A stretch of 64,000 nt of DNA from NCBI GenBank assembly GCA_018710905.1, contig DVIZ01000084.1, positions 28,769 through 92,768 on the forward strand, in the 5' to 3' direction. Position numbers and translations under genes: made by a program. Below the pieces are notes generated by a model. That model was not told the origin of the DNA, made no database searches, and saw only the letters and a list, made by a program, of their open reading frames with translations. Below are positions 54,581 through 63,563 of this stretch, piece after piece; position 1 is the first letter of the stretch; each line of letters opens with the position of its first letter. This DNA is from Candidatus Scybalomonas excrementigallinarum. GTDB taxonomy: Bacteria > Bacillota > Clostridia > Lachnospirales > Lachnospiraceae.

Positions 54581-55747
54581 ATGATACATAAACAATATTA
54601 TGTGGAACTTGCCAAATATGACAAGTTGATTGCAAAAAAAAATGAAAAAGCGAATTTTTATAATGGCATTTACACTCGTTATAAAAATCCAGTGTTAACA
54701 AGAGAGCATGCACCCATTCATTGGAGATATGATTTGAATGAGGAAACCAATCCATATTTTATGGAACGCCTTGGCATCAATGCAGTTATGAATTCAGGAG
54801 CCATTGGACTAGATGGAAAATATTATCTTGTAGCACGTGTAGAAGGAAATGATAGAAAGTCATTTTTTGCAGTGGCAGAAAGTGATAATGGTGTGGATGG
54901 TTTTCGTTTCTGGGATTATCCAGTCGTGCTTCCAGATACTTGTAAAGAAGAAACAAACGTCTATGATATGCGTTTGACAAAACATGAAGATGGATGGATT
55001 TATGGAGTCTTTTGTTCCGAAAGCAAAGATACAGAAAGTGATGATTTGTCTGCAGCCGTGGCACAGGCTGGTATCGTTCGCACAAAGGATTTAAAAACTT
55101 GGGAACGTCTTGACAACTTAAAAACACTCCGTTCCCCACAACAGAGAAATGTTGTACTTCATCCAGAGTTTGTAAATGGAAAGTATGCCTTTTATACAAG
55201 ACCAATGGACGGATTTATTGAAACGGGAAGTGGCGGAGGAATTGGATTCGGGCTTTGTGATGATATTGAACACGCGGTGATTGAGGAAGAAACGATTATT
55301 AGTAGACGAGTTTATCATACATTGACAGAGGCAAAAAATGGAGCAGGAGCAGTTCCTTTTAAAGGAAAAAAAGGTTGGATTCATATTGCTCATGGGGTAA
55401 GAAATACAGCAGCAGGACTTCGCTATGTATTATATGCCTTTGCAACGGATTTTAAAGATCCAACAAAAGTGATTGCAGAGCCATCTGGTGTATTTTTAGT
55501 GCCACTTGGAAAAGAAAGAGTGGGAGATGTATCCAATGTTGTTTTCACAAATGGAGCCATTGCAAGAGAAAATGGAGATGTTTATATTTATTACGCTTCT
55601 AGCGATACAAGACTTCATGTAGCGACGACGACAATCGATCAATTAGAAGATTATTTATATCAAACACCAAAAGATCCACTTCGTTCTTCGGATTGTGTGA
55701 AACAGCGAGTGGAACTCATTCATAAAAATTTAGAACTATTAAAATAA
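54581..55747 (+). CDS. GH130 phosphorylase, mannosyl-glucose type (GH130_1-like)
   Basis: Phosphorylates 4-O-beta-mannosyl-glucose to mannose-1-phosphate and glucose. It has 388 aa, longer than the first GH130. The probable general acid is Asp129 in VYDMRLT. ITRPMDG-like and [17 protein letters not shown] segments and [13 protein letters not shown] complete the phosphate site. Being immediately adjacent to the epimerase gene matches the known epimerase-phosphorylase pathway. A strong hairpin follows. Confidence 0.92.
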   Translation: MIHKQYYVELAKYDKLIAKKNEKANFYNGIYTRYKNPVLTREHAPIHWRYDLNEETNPYFMERLGINAVMNSGAIGLDGKYYLVARVEGNDRKSFFAVAESDNGVDGFRFWDYPVVLPDTCKEETNVYDMRLTKHEDGWIYGVFCSESKDTESDDLSAAVAQAGIVRTKDLKTWERLDNLKTLRSPQQRNVVLHPEFVNGKYAFYTRPMDGFIETGSGGGIGFGLCDDIEHAVIEEETIISRRVYHTLTEAKNGAGAVPFKGKKGWIHIAHGVRNTAAGLRYVLYAFATDFKDPTKVIAEPSGVFLVPLGKERVGDVSNVVFTNGAIARENGDVYIYYASSDTRLHVATTTIDQLEDYLYQTPKDPLRSSDCVKQRVELIHKNLELLK

Positions 55748-55756
55748 TGGATTTTT

Positions 55757-55820
55757 GATGGGCTGAACTGCTTGAGTCTTTTAGTAGAAGAAGGCTCAAG
55801 AAAGTTCAGCTCATCGTTTT
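55757..55820 (+). terminator. Terminator between GH130 and CE2 genes
   Basis: GATGGGCTGAACT / AGTTCAGCTCATC outer stem (one G-U) and CTTGAGTCTT / AAGGCTCAAG inner stem (one G-U), followed by GTTTTTAA. It ends or attenuates the import-epimerase transcript; no clear promoter for the next gene was found. Confidence 0.75.
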
Positions 55821-55854
55821 TAATAGGATAGGATTTGGATAGAAAGGGAGAAAA

Positions 55855-56907
55855 ATGAAGGTTGCATTGAATGACGTACGGTTACAATATAGCGGAAGAA
55901 TCGATAGGAGAAATAGGAAAAAGCCAGAATGGGTATTTCCAGCTACTTCTCTTACCTTCCGATTTTTTGGAAAAACAGCCAAATTAACCGTCCAAAATAA
56001 AAGAGGCTGTTGGAATTCTTATGTTGGAGCAATTGTGGATGGGGAACAAAAAACGTTTCCATTAAAAGAAAAGGGAAGAACAGAAATCGTTTTTGTTGAT
56101 GGAGAGGAAAAGGAGCATACGATTTTGTTTTTTAAACGGATGGATAGTTGTCATGAAATTGTATTAGAAGAATTAGAACTATCCGATGGAAGTATGTTAT
56201 TAGAACCTCCCAAAAAGCCAAAGAGAAAAATAGAAGTCTATGGAGATTCGGTATCCGCAGGAGAAGTATCAGAGGCAGAGGCTTATTGTGGAAAAGAAGA
56301 TCCGAACCATAATGGAGAGTATTCGAACAGTTGGTATTCTTATGCATGGATCACAGCAAGAAAATTAAATGCCGAGATTCACGATATCGCACAAGGAGGA
56401 ATTGCTCTTTTAGATGGAACAGGGTGGTTTTGTGATCCCATTTTTTTAGGAATGGAAAGTGTATGGGATAAAGTACATTATAATCCAGAAATTAGTGAGA
56501 TGACAAAATGGGATTTTCGTCAATATGCACCAGATGTAGTAATCGTAGCTATCGGGCAAAATGATAACCATCCAGAAGATTATATGAAAGAGGATATAGA
56601 AGGAGAAAAAGCCATTCGTTGGAGAAGGCATTATAAAAAGTGGATCCAGTCCATACGAAACACTTATCAAGATGCCGTAATTATTTTAACTACAACTATT
56701 TTATGCCATGACAAAAACTGGGATGAGTCCATTGAAAGGGTTTGTAAGGAATTAGACGATGATAGGGTCTTTCATTTTTTATATTCAAAAAACGGCTGTG
56801 GAACTCCTGGGCATATTCGGGGTTCGGAAGCAGAAGAGATGGCAGAAGAATTAGCAAGCTATATTGACATGTTAAGTGAAAAAATTCCAGTATGGAAAGA
56901 GGAATGA
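55855..56907 (+). CDS. CE2-family acetyl esterase
   Basis: Cytoplasmic carbohydrate esterase, 350 aa. The N-terminal jelly-roll domain (about residues 1-118) is followed by an SGNH hydrolase domain: nucleophile Ser132 in YGDSVSAG, VIVAIGQND and catalytic His320 in GTPGHIRGSE without the usual preceding Asp, the Ser-His dyad typical of CE2. It would remove O-acetyl groups (6-O and others) from imported acetylated manno-oligosaccharides. It is paired with the CE17-like gene 15 nt downstream. Confidence 0.88.
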   Translation: MKVALNDVRLQYSGRIDRRNRKKPEWVFPATSLTFRFFGKTAKLTVQNKRGCWNSYVGAIVDGEQKTFPLKEKGRTEIVFVDGEEKEHTILFFKRMDSCHEIVLEELELSDGSMLLEPPKKPKRKIEVYGDSVSAGEVSEAEAYCGKEDPNHNGEYSNSWYSYAWITARKLNAEIHDIAQGGIALLDGTGWFCDPIFLGMESVWDKVHYNPEISEMTKWDFRQYAPDVVIVAIGQNDNHPEDYMKEDIEGEKAIRWRRHYKKWIQSIRNTYQDAVIILTTTILCHDKNWDESIERVCKELDDDRVFHFLYSKNGCGTPGHIRGSEAEEMAEELASYIDMLSEKIPVWKEE

Positions 56908-56922
56908 AAGGAGAGGAAGGTC

Positions 56923-58038
56923 ATGATAAAAAGCAATTTATGGCGGTTAAAAGAGTCTATGAGGCGAGCCAAAGAAGGAAAAGAAGTGACCGTTGGATTT
57001 TTAGGTGGCTCCATTACACAAGGAAGTCTCTCTTCTAAGGAAACAACTTGTTATGCCTATCTTGTCTATGAATGGTGGCAACGTACTTTTCCAAAGGCTA
57101 AGATTCATTATGTCAATGGTGGTATTGGTGGAACGAGTTCTCACTTTGGGGCAGGAAGAGTAAAAGAGGATATGTTGATTTATCAACCAGATGTTGTATT
57201 TGTAGATTTTAGTGTGAATGATGAAGCCGAACCATTTTTTCAAGAAACGTACGAAGGTGTCATTCGCCAGTTATTAAAATGGCAATCAAAGCCAGCCGTT
57301 GTATTATTAAACAATGTCTTTTATGAAGATGGGCATAACGCACAGGAGTATCACAACGAGATTGGGGATTATTATGGAATTCCTCACGTCAGTATCAAAG
57401 ATACCATTTATCAACAAATAGAAAAAGGAATTTATAAAAGAGAAGAGTTGTCACAAGATGGGTTGCACCCAAATGACAAAGGGCATTTTCTTGTGGCAGA
57501 GGAAATCATTCGCCTATTAGAAGAAGTAAAAGCCGAGATGAATGGAAGTTATGAGGGAGGAAACGATGATAAAAAAGAGAGGGAACAAGTAGAAGTGGAG
57601 TTTTTAAAAGCCCCTCTTACAAAAAATGCATATGAGGGAGCCATTCGTTATACGATACAAAATTCTCTCCCTAGATTAGAGGGATTTCGAGCGGATACAA
57701 AAGAGAAAAAAGGGCATCTTGATTGTTTTAAAAATGGATGGATTGGAAGAGAAGAAGGAGATAAAATCACTTTCTCGCTAGAAGGAAGTTGTATTGCCGT
57801 TCAATATCGAAAGACCATTCAAAAACCTTCTCCGATTGCAAAAGTAGTTCTCGATGGAGAAGAAGAAAAGGCGATTTTATTAGATGGAAACTTTGAAGAG
57901 GATTGGGGAGATTGTCTATTTCTACAACCGATTTTACATCACGGAGAAAACAAAAAACATACTGTTTCCATTGAAATTATAAAAGCGACAAAAGAAGATA
58001 AAGTGCCATTTTACTTGTTATCGATGATTGTGGCGTAA
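56923..58038 (+). CDS. CE17-like mannan acetyl esterase (SGNH plus C-terminal beta domain)
   Basis: 371-aa SGNH hydrolase. Ser30 in LGGSITQG, the Gly/Asn blocks GGIGGTSSHFG and VDFSVNDE, and Asp179/His182 in DGLHPNDKGH form the catalytic set. A charged linker (about 206-222) leads to a C-terminal beta-sandwich (about 225-371) resembling the carbohydrate-binding half of the Roseburia CE17 enzyme. That enzyme, from memory, takes 2-O-acetyl groups while its CE2 partner takes the rest. No signal peptide, so it acts after import. Confidence 0.86.
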   Translation: MIKSNLWRLKESMRRAKEGKEVTVGFLGGSITQGSLSSKETTCYAYLVYEWWQRTFPKAKIHYVNGGIGGTSSHFGAGRVKEDMLIYQPDVVFVDFSVNDEAEPFFQETYEGVIRQLLKWQSKPAVVLLNNVFYEDGHNAQEYHNEIGDYYGIPHVSIKDTIYQQIEKGIYKREELSQDGLHPNDKGHFLVAEEIIRLLEEVKAEMNGSYEGGNDDKKEREQVEVEFLKAPLTKNAYEGAIRYTIQNSLPRLEGFRADTKEKKGHLDCFKNGWIGREEGDKITFSLEGSCIAVQYRKTIQKPSPIAKVVLDGEEEKAILLDGNFEEDWGDCLFLQPILHHGENKKHTVSIEIIKATKEDKVPFYLLSMIVA

Positions 58039-58101
58039 TCGTTTTCTATGTAGCATAGCAGTTTTATAAAAATTAAAAAAGAAAAGAGAAAGGAGTTTCT
58101 T

Positions 58102-59823
58102 ATGACAGCGAGAGAACAATATGAATTTTGGTGTACAGCACCTTATTTTGATGAACAGACAAAGGAAGAATTAAAAGCCATTGAAGGGGAAGAAAAAGAA
58201 ATTGAAGATCGCTTCTATAAAGAGTTAGCGTTTGGAACAGGAGGACTTCGTGGTGTGATTGGTGCAGGAACGAATCGTATGAATATTTACACTGTGAGAA
58301 AAGCGACACAAGGGCTTGCTAATTACATTATAAAACAACAGGGAGAGAAAAAAGGCATTGCGATTGCCTATGATTCTAGAAATATGTCACCAGAGTTTGC
58401 AAAAGAAACGGCTCTTTGTATGGCTGGAAATGGAATTAAAGCATATTTATTTGATTTCCTTCGTCCAACACCAGAATTATCCTTTGCATTAAGACAGTTA
58501 GGCTGTATCGCCGGTGTTGTCATTACCGCTAGCCATAATCCAGCGGAATATAATGGATATAAAGTGTACTGGGAAGATGGTGCCCAAATTACGTATCCAA
58601 AAGATGAAGAGATCATTACAGAAGTGAATCGAGTAACCGATTATGTGTCAGTAAAAAGCATAACAGAAGAAGAGGCAAAACAAAAAGGATTGTTAGAGTA
58701 CATCGGAAAAGAGATGGACGATCGATATATGGAGGCACTGAAACAATTAGTATTAAGTAAAGATGCCATCAAAAATCAAGCAAAGAGTTTGAAAATTGTC
58801 TATACGCCTCTTCATGGAACGGGAAATATTCCAGTGAGAAGAATTTTAAAAGAATTGGGATTTGAGCAAGTTTGGGTCGTAAAAGAACAGGAGTTACCAG
58901 ATGGCAATTTTACGACAGTTCCTTATCCAAATCCAGAAGATAAGAAAGCGTTTGAACTGGCATTACAGCTGGCAAAAGAAGTGGATGCGGATCTCATTCT
59001 TGCAACAGACCCAGATGCGGATCGCCTTGGCATTTATGCAAAAGATAGTAAGACGGGAGAATATAAGAGTTTTACTGGCAATATGTCTGGAGCTCTCATT
59101 TTGGAGTATGAGCTTTCAAGAAGAAAAGAATTAAAAAGTCTTCCAAAAAATGGAGCGATTGTGACGACCATTGTATCTGGAAAAATGGCAAAAGAAATCG
59201 CAAAGGCTTATGATGTTACATTAATCGAAACACTAACAGGATTTAAATATATTGGAGAACAAATTAAATTATTTGAACAAAAGAAGAATTATGAATTTTT
59301 GTTTGGATACGAAGAAAGCTATGGCTGTTTAGTAGGAACTCATGCAAGAGACAAAGATGCGATTGTTGCAGTAATGGCTCTTTGTGAGGCGGCTGCTTAC
59401 TATAAAGAAAAGGGAATGGATCTTTGTGAACAAATGAACCATCTCTATGAAACATATGGCTATTATAAAGAAGAGTTAGTGACAGTAACATTAAAAGGAC
59501 AAGATGGAGCAAAGAAAATCCAGTCCATGATGGAACAGATTCGAAAAAATCCGCCAACAAACGTAGGGGATTATCAAGTAGAAGAATTCCGAGATTATAA
59601 AGAGGGTACAAGAAAGAATATGGTGGATGGAACGAAGAAAGAAACAGGGCTTCCAAAATCCAATGTTTTATATTTTCAATTGGAGCAGGGGGCATGGTGC
59701 TGTGTTCGTCCATCTGGTACAGAGCCAAAAATCAAATTTTATATTGGTGTAAGAGGAGAAAGCCTTGAAGGTGCTTCAACTTCTTTACAGGCATTAACAG
59801 AAGCAGTGAAAAACATGATGTAA
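58102..59823 (+). CDS. Phosphoglucomutase / phosphomannomutase
   Basis: Alpha-D-phosphohexomutase that interconverts mannose-1-phosphate (from the GH130 enzymes) and mannose-6-phosphate. The phosphoserine is Ser144 in TASHNPAEYNG, the metal loop is ATDPDADRLG, the sugar-specificity loop is GYEESYG, and the phosphate-binding loop is RPSGTEPK near residue 535. At 573 aa it belongs to the PgcA-like long type, so it may also act on glucose phosphates. It has a good AAAGGAG site. Confidence 0.93.
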   Translation: MTAREQYEFWCTAPYFDEQTKEELKAIEGEEKEIEDRFYKELAFGTGGLRGVIGAGTNRMNIYTVRKATQGLANYIIKQQGEKKGIAIAYDSRNMSPEFAKETALCMAGNGIKAYLFDFLRPTPELSFALRQLGCIAGVVITASHNPAEYNGYKVYWEDGAQITYPKDEEIITEVNRVTDYVSVKSITEEEAKQKGLLEYIGKEMDDRYMEALKQLVLSKDAIKNQAKSLKIVYTPLHGTGNIPVRRILKELGFEQVWVVKEQELPDGNFTTVPYPNPEDKKAFELALQLAKEVDADLILATDPDADRLGIYAKDSKTGEYKSFTGNMSGALILEYELSRRKELKSLPKNGAIVTTIVSGKMAKEIAKAYDVTLIETLTGFKYIGEQIKLFEQKKNYEFLFGYEESYGCLVGTHARDKDAIVAVMALCEAAAYYKEKGMDLCEQMNHLYETYGYYKEELVTVTLKGQDGAKKIQSMMEQIRKNPPTNVGDYQVEEFRDYKEGTRKNMVDGTKKETGLPKSNVLYFQLEQGAWCCVRPSGTEPKIKFYIGVRGESLEGASTSLQALTEAVKNMM

Positions 59824-59850
59824 CGTTACGAAAAAGTAGGAGGAAATGTG

Positions 59851-61206
59851 ATGAAACAGCCGTTTGTCTTTGGTGCTGCAACGAGCTCTTATCAAATTGA
59901 AGGAGCTTTTCAAGAAGGGGGAAAAGGACTCAACATTTGGGACGTTTATGTAAGAGAAAAAGGAAAAATTTATAATGGTCATACAGGAGATATCGCTTGT
60001 GATCATTATCATCGGTTTCGAGAAGATGTTGCATTGATGAAAGAAATCGGACTACAAGCCTATCGTTTTTCCATTAACTGGGCGAGAATTCTTCCAGATG
60101 GAATCGGGGCAGTCAATCAAGAAGGAATCCGCTTTTATAAGGAATTAATTGAAGAATTAAAGAAAAATGAAATTGAGCCATATATTACACTTTATCACTG
60201 GGAGTTACCTTATGAGTTATATAAAAAAGGTGGATTTATGAATCCAGAGTTTGTAGAGTGGTTTGGTTATTATGCCAAAGTCGTAACCGAGAACTTTAGC
60301 GATCAAGTAAAATATTTCTTTACCTTCAATGAACCACAGTGCTTTATTGGGCTTGGATTTTTAAATGGAGAACACACCCCTGGATTAAAAGTGCCAGTAA
60401 AAGATACTTTTTTAATGGCTCATCATGTACTGATGGCGCATGGAAGAGCGGTGCAAATGTTGCGACAGTATGCAAAACAAAACATTGAAATTGGATATGC
60501 ACCTACAGGAACGATGAGTTATCCAGCGACAGAAAAAGAAGAAGATATAGAAGCCGCAAGACAGCATTTATTCGGTATCAATGAAGATAGCAACAACTGG
60601 ACATGGAATGTGGCTTGGTGGTCAGATCCTATTTTAAAAGGACAATATCCAGAAGAAGGAATGGAACGTTATCGAGAATATTTACCAAACATCAAAGAGA
60701 GCGACTTGAAATTAATTTCAGAGCCAATCGATTTCTATGGACAAAATATTTACAACGGAAAATGTATTCGTATGGGAAACGATGGAAAACCAGAAGAAGT
60801 AAAACGATATGAAGGATTTCCAAAAACAGCTATGGGCTGGCCGATTACTCCAGAATGTCTTTACTGGGGTCCAAAATTTTTATACGAACGCTATCAAAAA
60901 CCGATTTATATTACAGAAAATGGGTTGTCTTGCCATGATGTCATTTCCCTTGATGGAAAAGTGCACGATCCAAATCGGATTGACTTTTTAGCTAGATATT
61001 TAGGGCAAGTGAAAAAAGCCAAAGAAGATGGTGTGGATATTCGCGGATATTTTCAATGGTCTCTTATGGATAATTTTGAATGGGCATGTGGTTATAATGA
61101 ACGATTTGGATTAATTTATGTGGATTACAACACACAAAAACGGATTTTAAAAGACTCTGCTTATTGGTATCAAACAACGATCAAAACAAATGGTGAAAAT
61201 TTGTAA
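59851..61206 (+). CDS. GH1 beta-glucosidase
   Basis: Retaining TIM-barrel glycosidase of 451 aa, cytoplasmic. Acid/base Glu161 is in FNEPQC and nucleophile Glu356 in ITENGLS. The N-terminal FVFGAATSSYQIEGAF signature is present. There is no PTS gene nearby, so a non-phosphorylated substrate is likely, for example terminal glucose on glucomanno-oligosaccharides; beta-mannosidase activity is an alternative. ATG 59851 is preferred, 7 nt from AGGAGG, over the GTG directly before it. Confidence 0.92.
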   Translation: MKQPFVFGAATSSYQIEGAFQEGGKGLNIWDVYVREKGKIYNGHTGDIACDHYHRFREDVALMKEIGLQAYRFSINWARILPDGIGAVNQEGIRFYKELIEELKKNEIEPYITLYHWELPYELYKKGGFMNPEFVEWFGYYAKVVTENFSDQVKYFFTFNEPQCFIGLGFLNGEHTPGLKVPVKDTFLMAHHVLMAHGRAVQMLRQYAKQNIEIGYAPTGTMSYPATEKEEDIEAARQHLFGINEDSNNWTWNVAWWSDPILKGQYPEEGMERYREYLPNIKESDLKLISEPIDFYGQNIYNGKCIRMGNDGKPEEVKRYEGFPKTAMGWPITPECLYWGPKFLYERYQKPIYITENGLSCHDVISLDGKVHDPNRIDFLARYLGQVKKAKEDGVDIRGYFQWSLMDNFEWACGYNERFGLIYVDYNTQKRILKDSAYWYQTTIKTNGENL

Positions 61207-61286
61207 GAAGAAAAACGTAGGATAAAAAATTTATTAAAAACTACAACAATAAAAGGTAGGGAACGATAGGAGTTGAAAGGAAAAGT

Positions 61287-63191
61287 ATGGCATTATTAAA
61301 ACTAAATCCAAGTTTCAAAGATTATTTGTGGGGTGGACATCGCCTTGTAGAAGAATATCATAAAAAGTATGAGGGAGAGATTTTGGCAGAAAGCTGGGAA
61401 TTATCTTGTCATCCAGATGGTTCTTCTGTTCTTGCAAGCGGAGAGGAGACGGGGATGAGCCTTCCTGATTATATTGAAAAAAGAGGAAAGGAAATTCTTG
61501 GAGAAAATTGTAAAAGATTTTTAAACTTTCCAGTGCTAATTAAATTGATCGATGCAAAGGACAATCTATCCATTCAAGTACATCCAAACAATGCCTATGC
61601 TTTAAAAAATGAAGGGCAGTATGGAAAAACGGAAATGTGGTACATTATGGATTGCAAACCAGGGGCTTATCTTTATTATGGATTTAAAGAAGAGATTACA
61701 AAAGAAGAATTTGCAAAAAGAATTAAAGAAGATACTTTATTAGAAGTATTAAATAAAGTTTATGTGCAAAAGGGTGATATTCTTTTTATTGAGGCAGGAA
61801 CGATTCATGCCATTGGAAAGGATATTGTTATTGCAGAAATTCAACAAAATTCCAATGTAACATATCGTGTCTATGACTATGGACGAGTGGGAAAAGATGG
61901 GAAAAAGAGAGATTTACATATTGAAAAGGCGTTAGCCGTTACAGAGCGAGTTCCGATTCTAAAAAGCAAAAGTAGTTATCCTCATGTGGCGGAATGTGAC
62001 TATTTCCGTGTCGATCGATTGTATTTAGATGGAACGATTACGAATCAATTATCAGGAGTGATTGGAAAGGAATCCTTTGCTCATATTTTAATCATGGAAG
62101 GAGAAGGCACGATCCAGTGTGGTGACACCATTCTTTCCTACCAAAAAGGAGATAGCTTTTTCTTAGAAGCAGGCAGTGGGACTTATGAAGTGAAAGGAAG
62201 TTGTGAGGCACTTGTCACAACGATCGGAGAAAAAGCAAATCCAATTCGAATTGGTGTTGATATCGGTGGAACGATGACAAAAATAGGTCTTATTAATGCA
62301 GAGCAACAATTGTTTGCAAAAACGTCTTTTCAGACAAATGCAAAACAACCATGGAAAGAAGTAGTAAAAGAAATTGGAAAACAAATCCAGAACTTATTAC
62401 AGCAAGAAAACATAGCACTAGATCAATGCATTGGTGTCGGTGTTGGAGTTCCGGGAACGGTGGATAAGAAAAATGGAATCGTTTTATACTCCAATAACAT
62501 CTTGTGGGAAAATGTTCCACTTCAAAAAGAGTTGGAACAATATTTACCAATTCCAATTGCCATTGCCAATGATGCTGACTGTGCCTTGTTAGGAGAAATG
62601 GCAGGAGGAAGTGGAAAACAATATGAGGATGTTGTTATGCTCACATTAGGAACTGGTGTTGGTGGAGGTATCGCTATCGATGGAAAGTTGTATGATGGAA
62701 GATTAATGGGAGGTAGCGAGCTTGGACATTGTGTGATTGTAGAAGATGGAGAACCTTGTTCTTGTGGAAGAAAAGGGTGCTTGGAGGCTTATGTATCTGC
62801 AACAGCATTAATTCGAGATGGAAAACGCAGTATGGAACAGGAAAAGGAAAGTGTTCTTTGGGAAAAATGTAAGTATGACTGCAATAATTTAACACCAGAA
62901 ATGATTTTTGAAGGGGAACAAGAAGGGGATAGAATTTCCAAAGAATTATTGGAGCGTTATCGTAAAAAATTAGCAACCGGAATTGCCAATCTTGTGAATT
63001 TATTCCGACCACAGCTTATTGTAATTGGTGGCGGCATTTCTATCCAAGGGGAAAATTTACTTGCACCAATTCGAGAGATGTTAGAAACGATGTGTTTTGG
63101 AAAGGCACATGGAGAACTTCCAGAATTAAAAATAGCATCCTTGGGAAATGATGCTGGAATGATTGGAGCTTCTAATTTGATTTTCTGTTAA
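61287..63191 (+). CDS. Fusion of mannose-6-phosphate isomerase (ManA) and ROK sugar kinase
   Basis: 634-aa bifunctional protein. Residues about 1-315 form a type I phosphomannose isomerase with metal ligands His99 (QVHPNN), Glu116 (KTEMWY) and His174 (AGTIHAIG). From about 320 a complete ROK kinase follows: phosphate loop IGVDIGGTMTK with Asp325, catalytic Asp429 in ANDADCA, LGTGVGGGI and the zinc motif His481, Cys491, Cys493, Cys498 (CSCGRKGCLEAY). Kinase then isomerase would take free mannose to fructose-6-phosphate in one polypeptide; the isomerase also serves the GH130-mutase branch. The reading frame is continuous, so this is a real fusion, not two genes. Confidence 0.92.
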   Translation: MALLKLNPSFKDYLWGGHRLVEEYHKKYEGEILAESWELSCHPDGSSVLASGEETGMSLPDYIEKRGKEILGENCKRFLNFPVLIKLIDAKDNLSIQVHPNNAYALKNEGQYGKTEMWYIMDCKPGAYLYYGFKEEITKEEFAKRIKEDTLLEVLNKVYVQKGDILFIEAGTIHAIGKDIVIAEIQQNSNVTYRVYDYGRVGKDGKKRDLHIEKALAVTERVPILKSKSSYPHVAECDYFRVDRLYLDGTITNQLSGVIGKESFAHILIMEGEGTIQCGDTILSYQKGDSFFLEAGSGTYEVKGSCEALVTTIGEKANPIRIGVDIGGTMTKIGLINAEQQLFAKTSFQTNAKQPWKEVVKEIGKQIQNLLQQENIALDQCIGVGVGVPGTVDKKNGIVLYSNNILWENVPLQKELEQYLPIPIAIANDADCALLGEMAGGSGKQYEDVVMLTLGTGVGGGIAIDGKLYDGRLMGGSELGHCVIVEDGEPCSCGRKGCLEAYVSATALIRDGKRSMEQEKESVLWEKCKYDCNNLTPEMIFEGEQEGDRISKELLERYRKKLATGIANLVNLFRPQLIVIGGGISIQGENLLAPIREMLETMCFGKAHGELPELKIASLGNDAGMIGASNLIFC

Positions 63192-63193
63192 TT

Positions 63194-63233
63194 ATTAGGA
63201 TTGATGGCAGAGTCTTCCTAATGCATTTTTTAT
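63194..63233 (+). terminator. Terminator of the mannan locus
   Basis: ATTAGGA (63194-63200) / TCCTAAT (63216-63222), followed by GCATTTTTTATTT. It starts almost at the stop codon of the ManA-ROK gene. Confidence 0.7.
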
Positions 63234-63241
63234 TTCGTTAA

Positions 63242-63451
63242 AATAATAGCTATTATAGGAAATGAGCATATAAGACAAAGACATTTTGTGTGAGCAATTT
63301 TCTATAATAGCTTATTTTATGTTATAGGAAATTCCTCGCAAGCGGCAAAGTGTACGTTGCTAGGAGTGACCGAAAGTCGCAAAGAATGTGCAACGCACAC
63401 TTTGTTCTATTATCAAAAACTTTGCTATATTGCACTTTGGAAGATTCCTAT
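63242..63451. repeat. Composite palindromic element between the mannan locus and prmA
   Basis: Two consecutive hairpins. First: AGCTATTATAG / CTATAATAGCT with outer AATAA / TTATT (63242-63316). Second: ATAGGAA (63324-63330) / TTCCTAT (63445-63451) enclosing CAAAGTGTACGTTGC (63346-63360) / GCAACGCACACTTTG (63390-63404), one mismatch. CAAAGTG recurs inside. The modules ATAGGA..TTCCT and GCAAAGTG also occur at about 44775-44810. No coding potential was found here; it may be a dispersed MITE-like repeat or a structured RNA. Confidence 0.5.
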
Positions 63452-63563
63452 TGGACATAAGAGGAAGAATTCAGTATAATAAATACGAATAAAAAATAAC
63501 AGATAAAGAGAAAAACTATTTGTTAAAATAAAAATGATGCAGAAAGTGAAGGAGTAATGATTT

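Noticed and set aside
59264..59728. 154-aa minus-strand ORF inside the phosphohexomutase gene
   Set aside because: Antisense shadow of a well-supported gene, with no ribosome site and a Leu/Ser/His-rich composition typical of antisense frames; the same holds for 37559-37978 and 54786-55205.
35113..63410. TTTGTTCTAT present near both ends of the accessory block as possible insertion-site duplication
   Set aside because: A 10-nt A/T-rich match is expected by chance in 28 kb of this composition; TTTGTTCTA also occurs at 36365, and there is no integrase.
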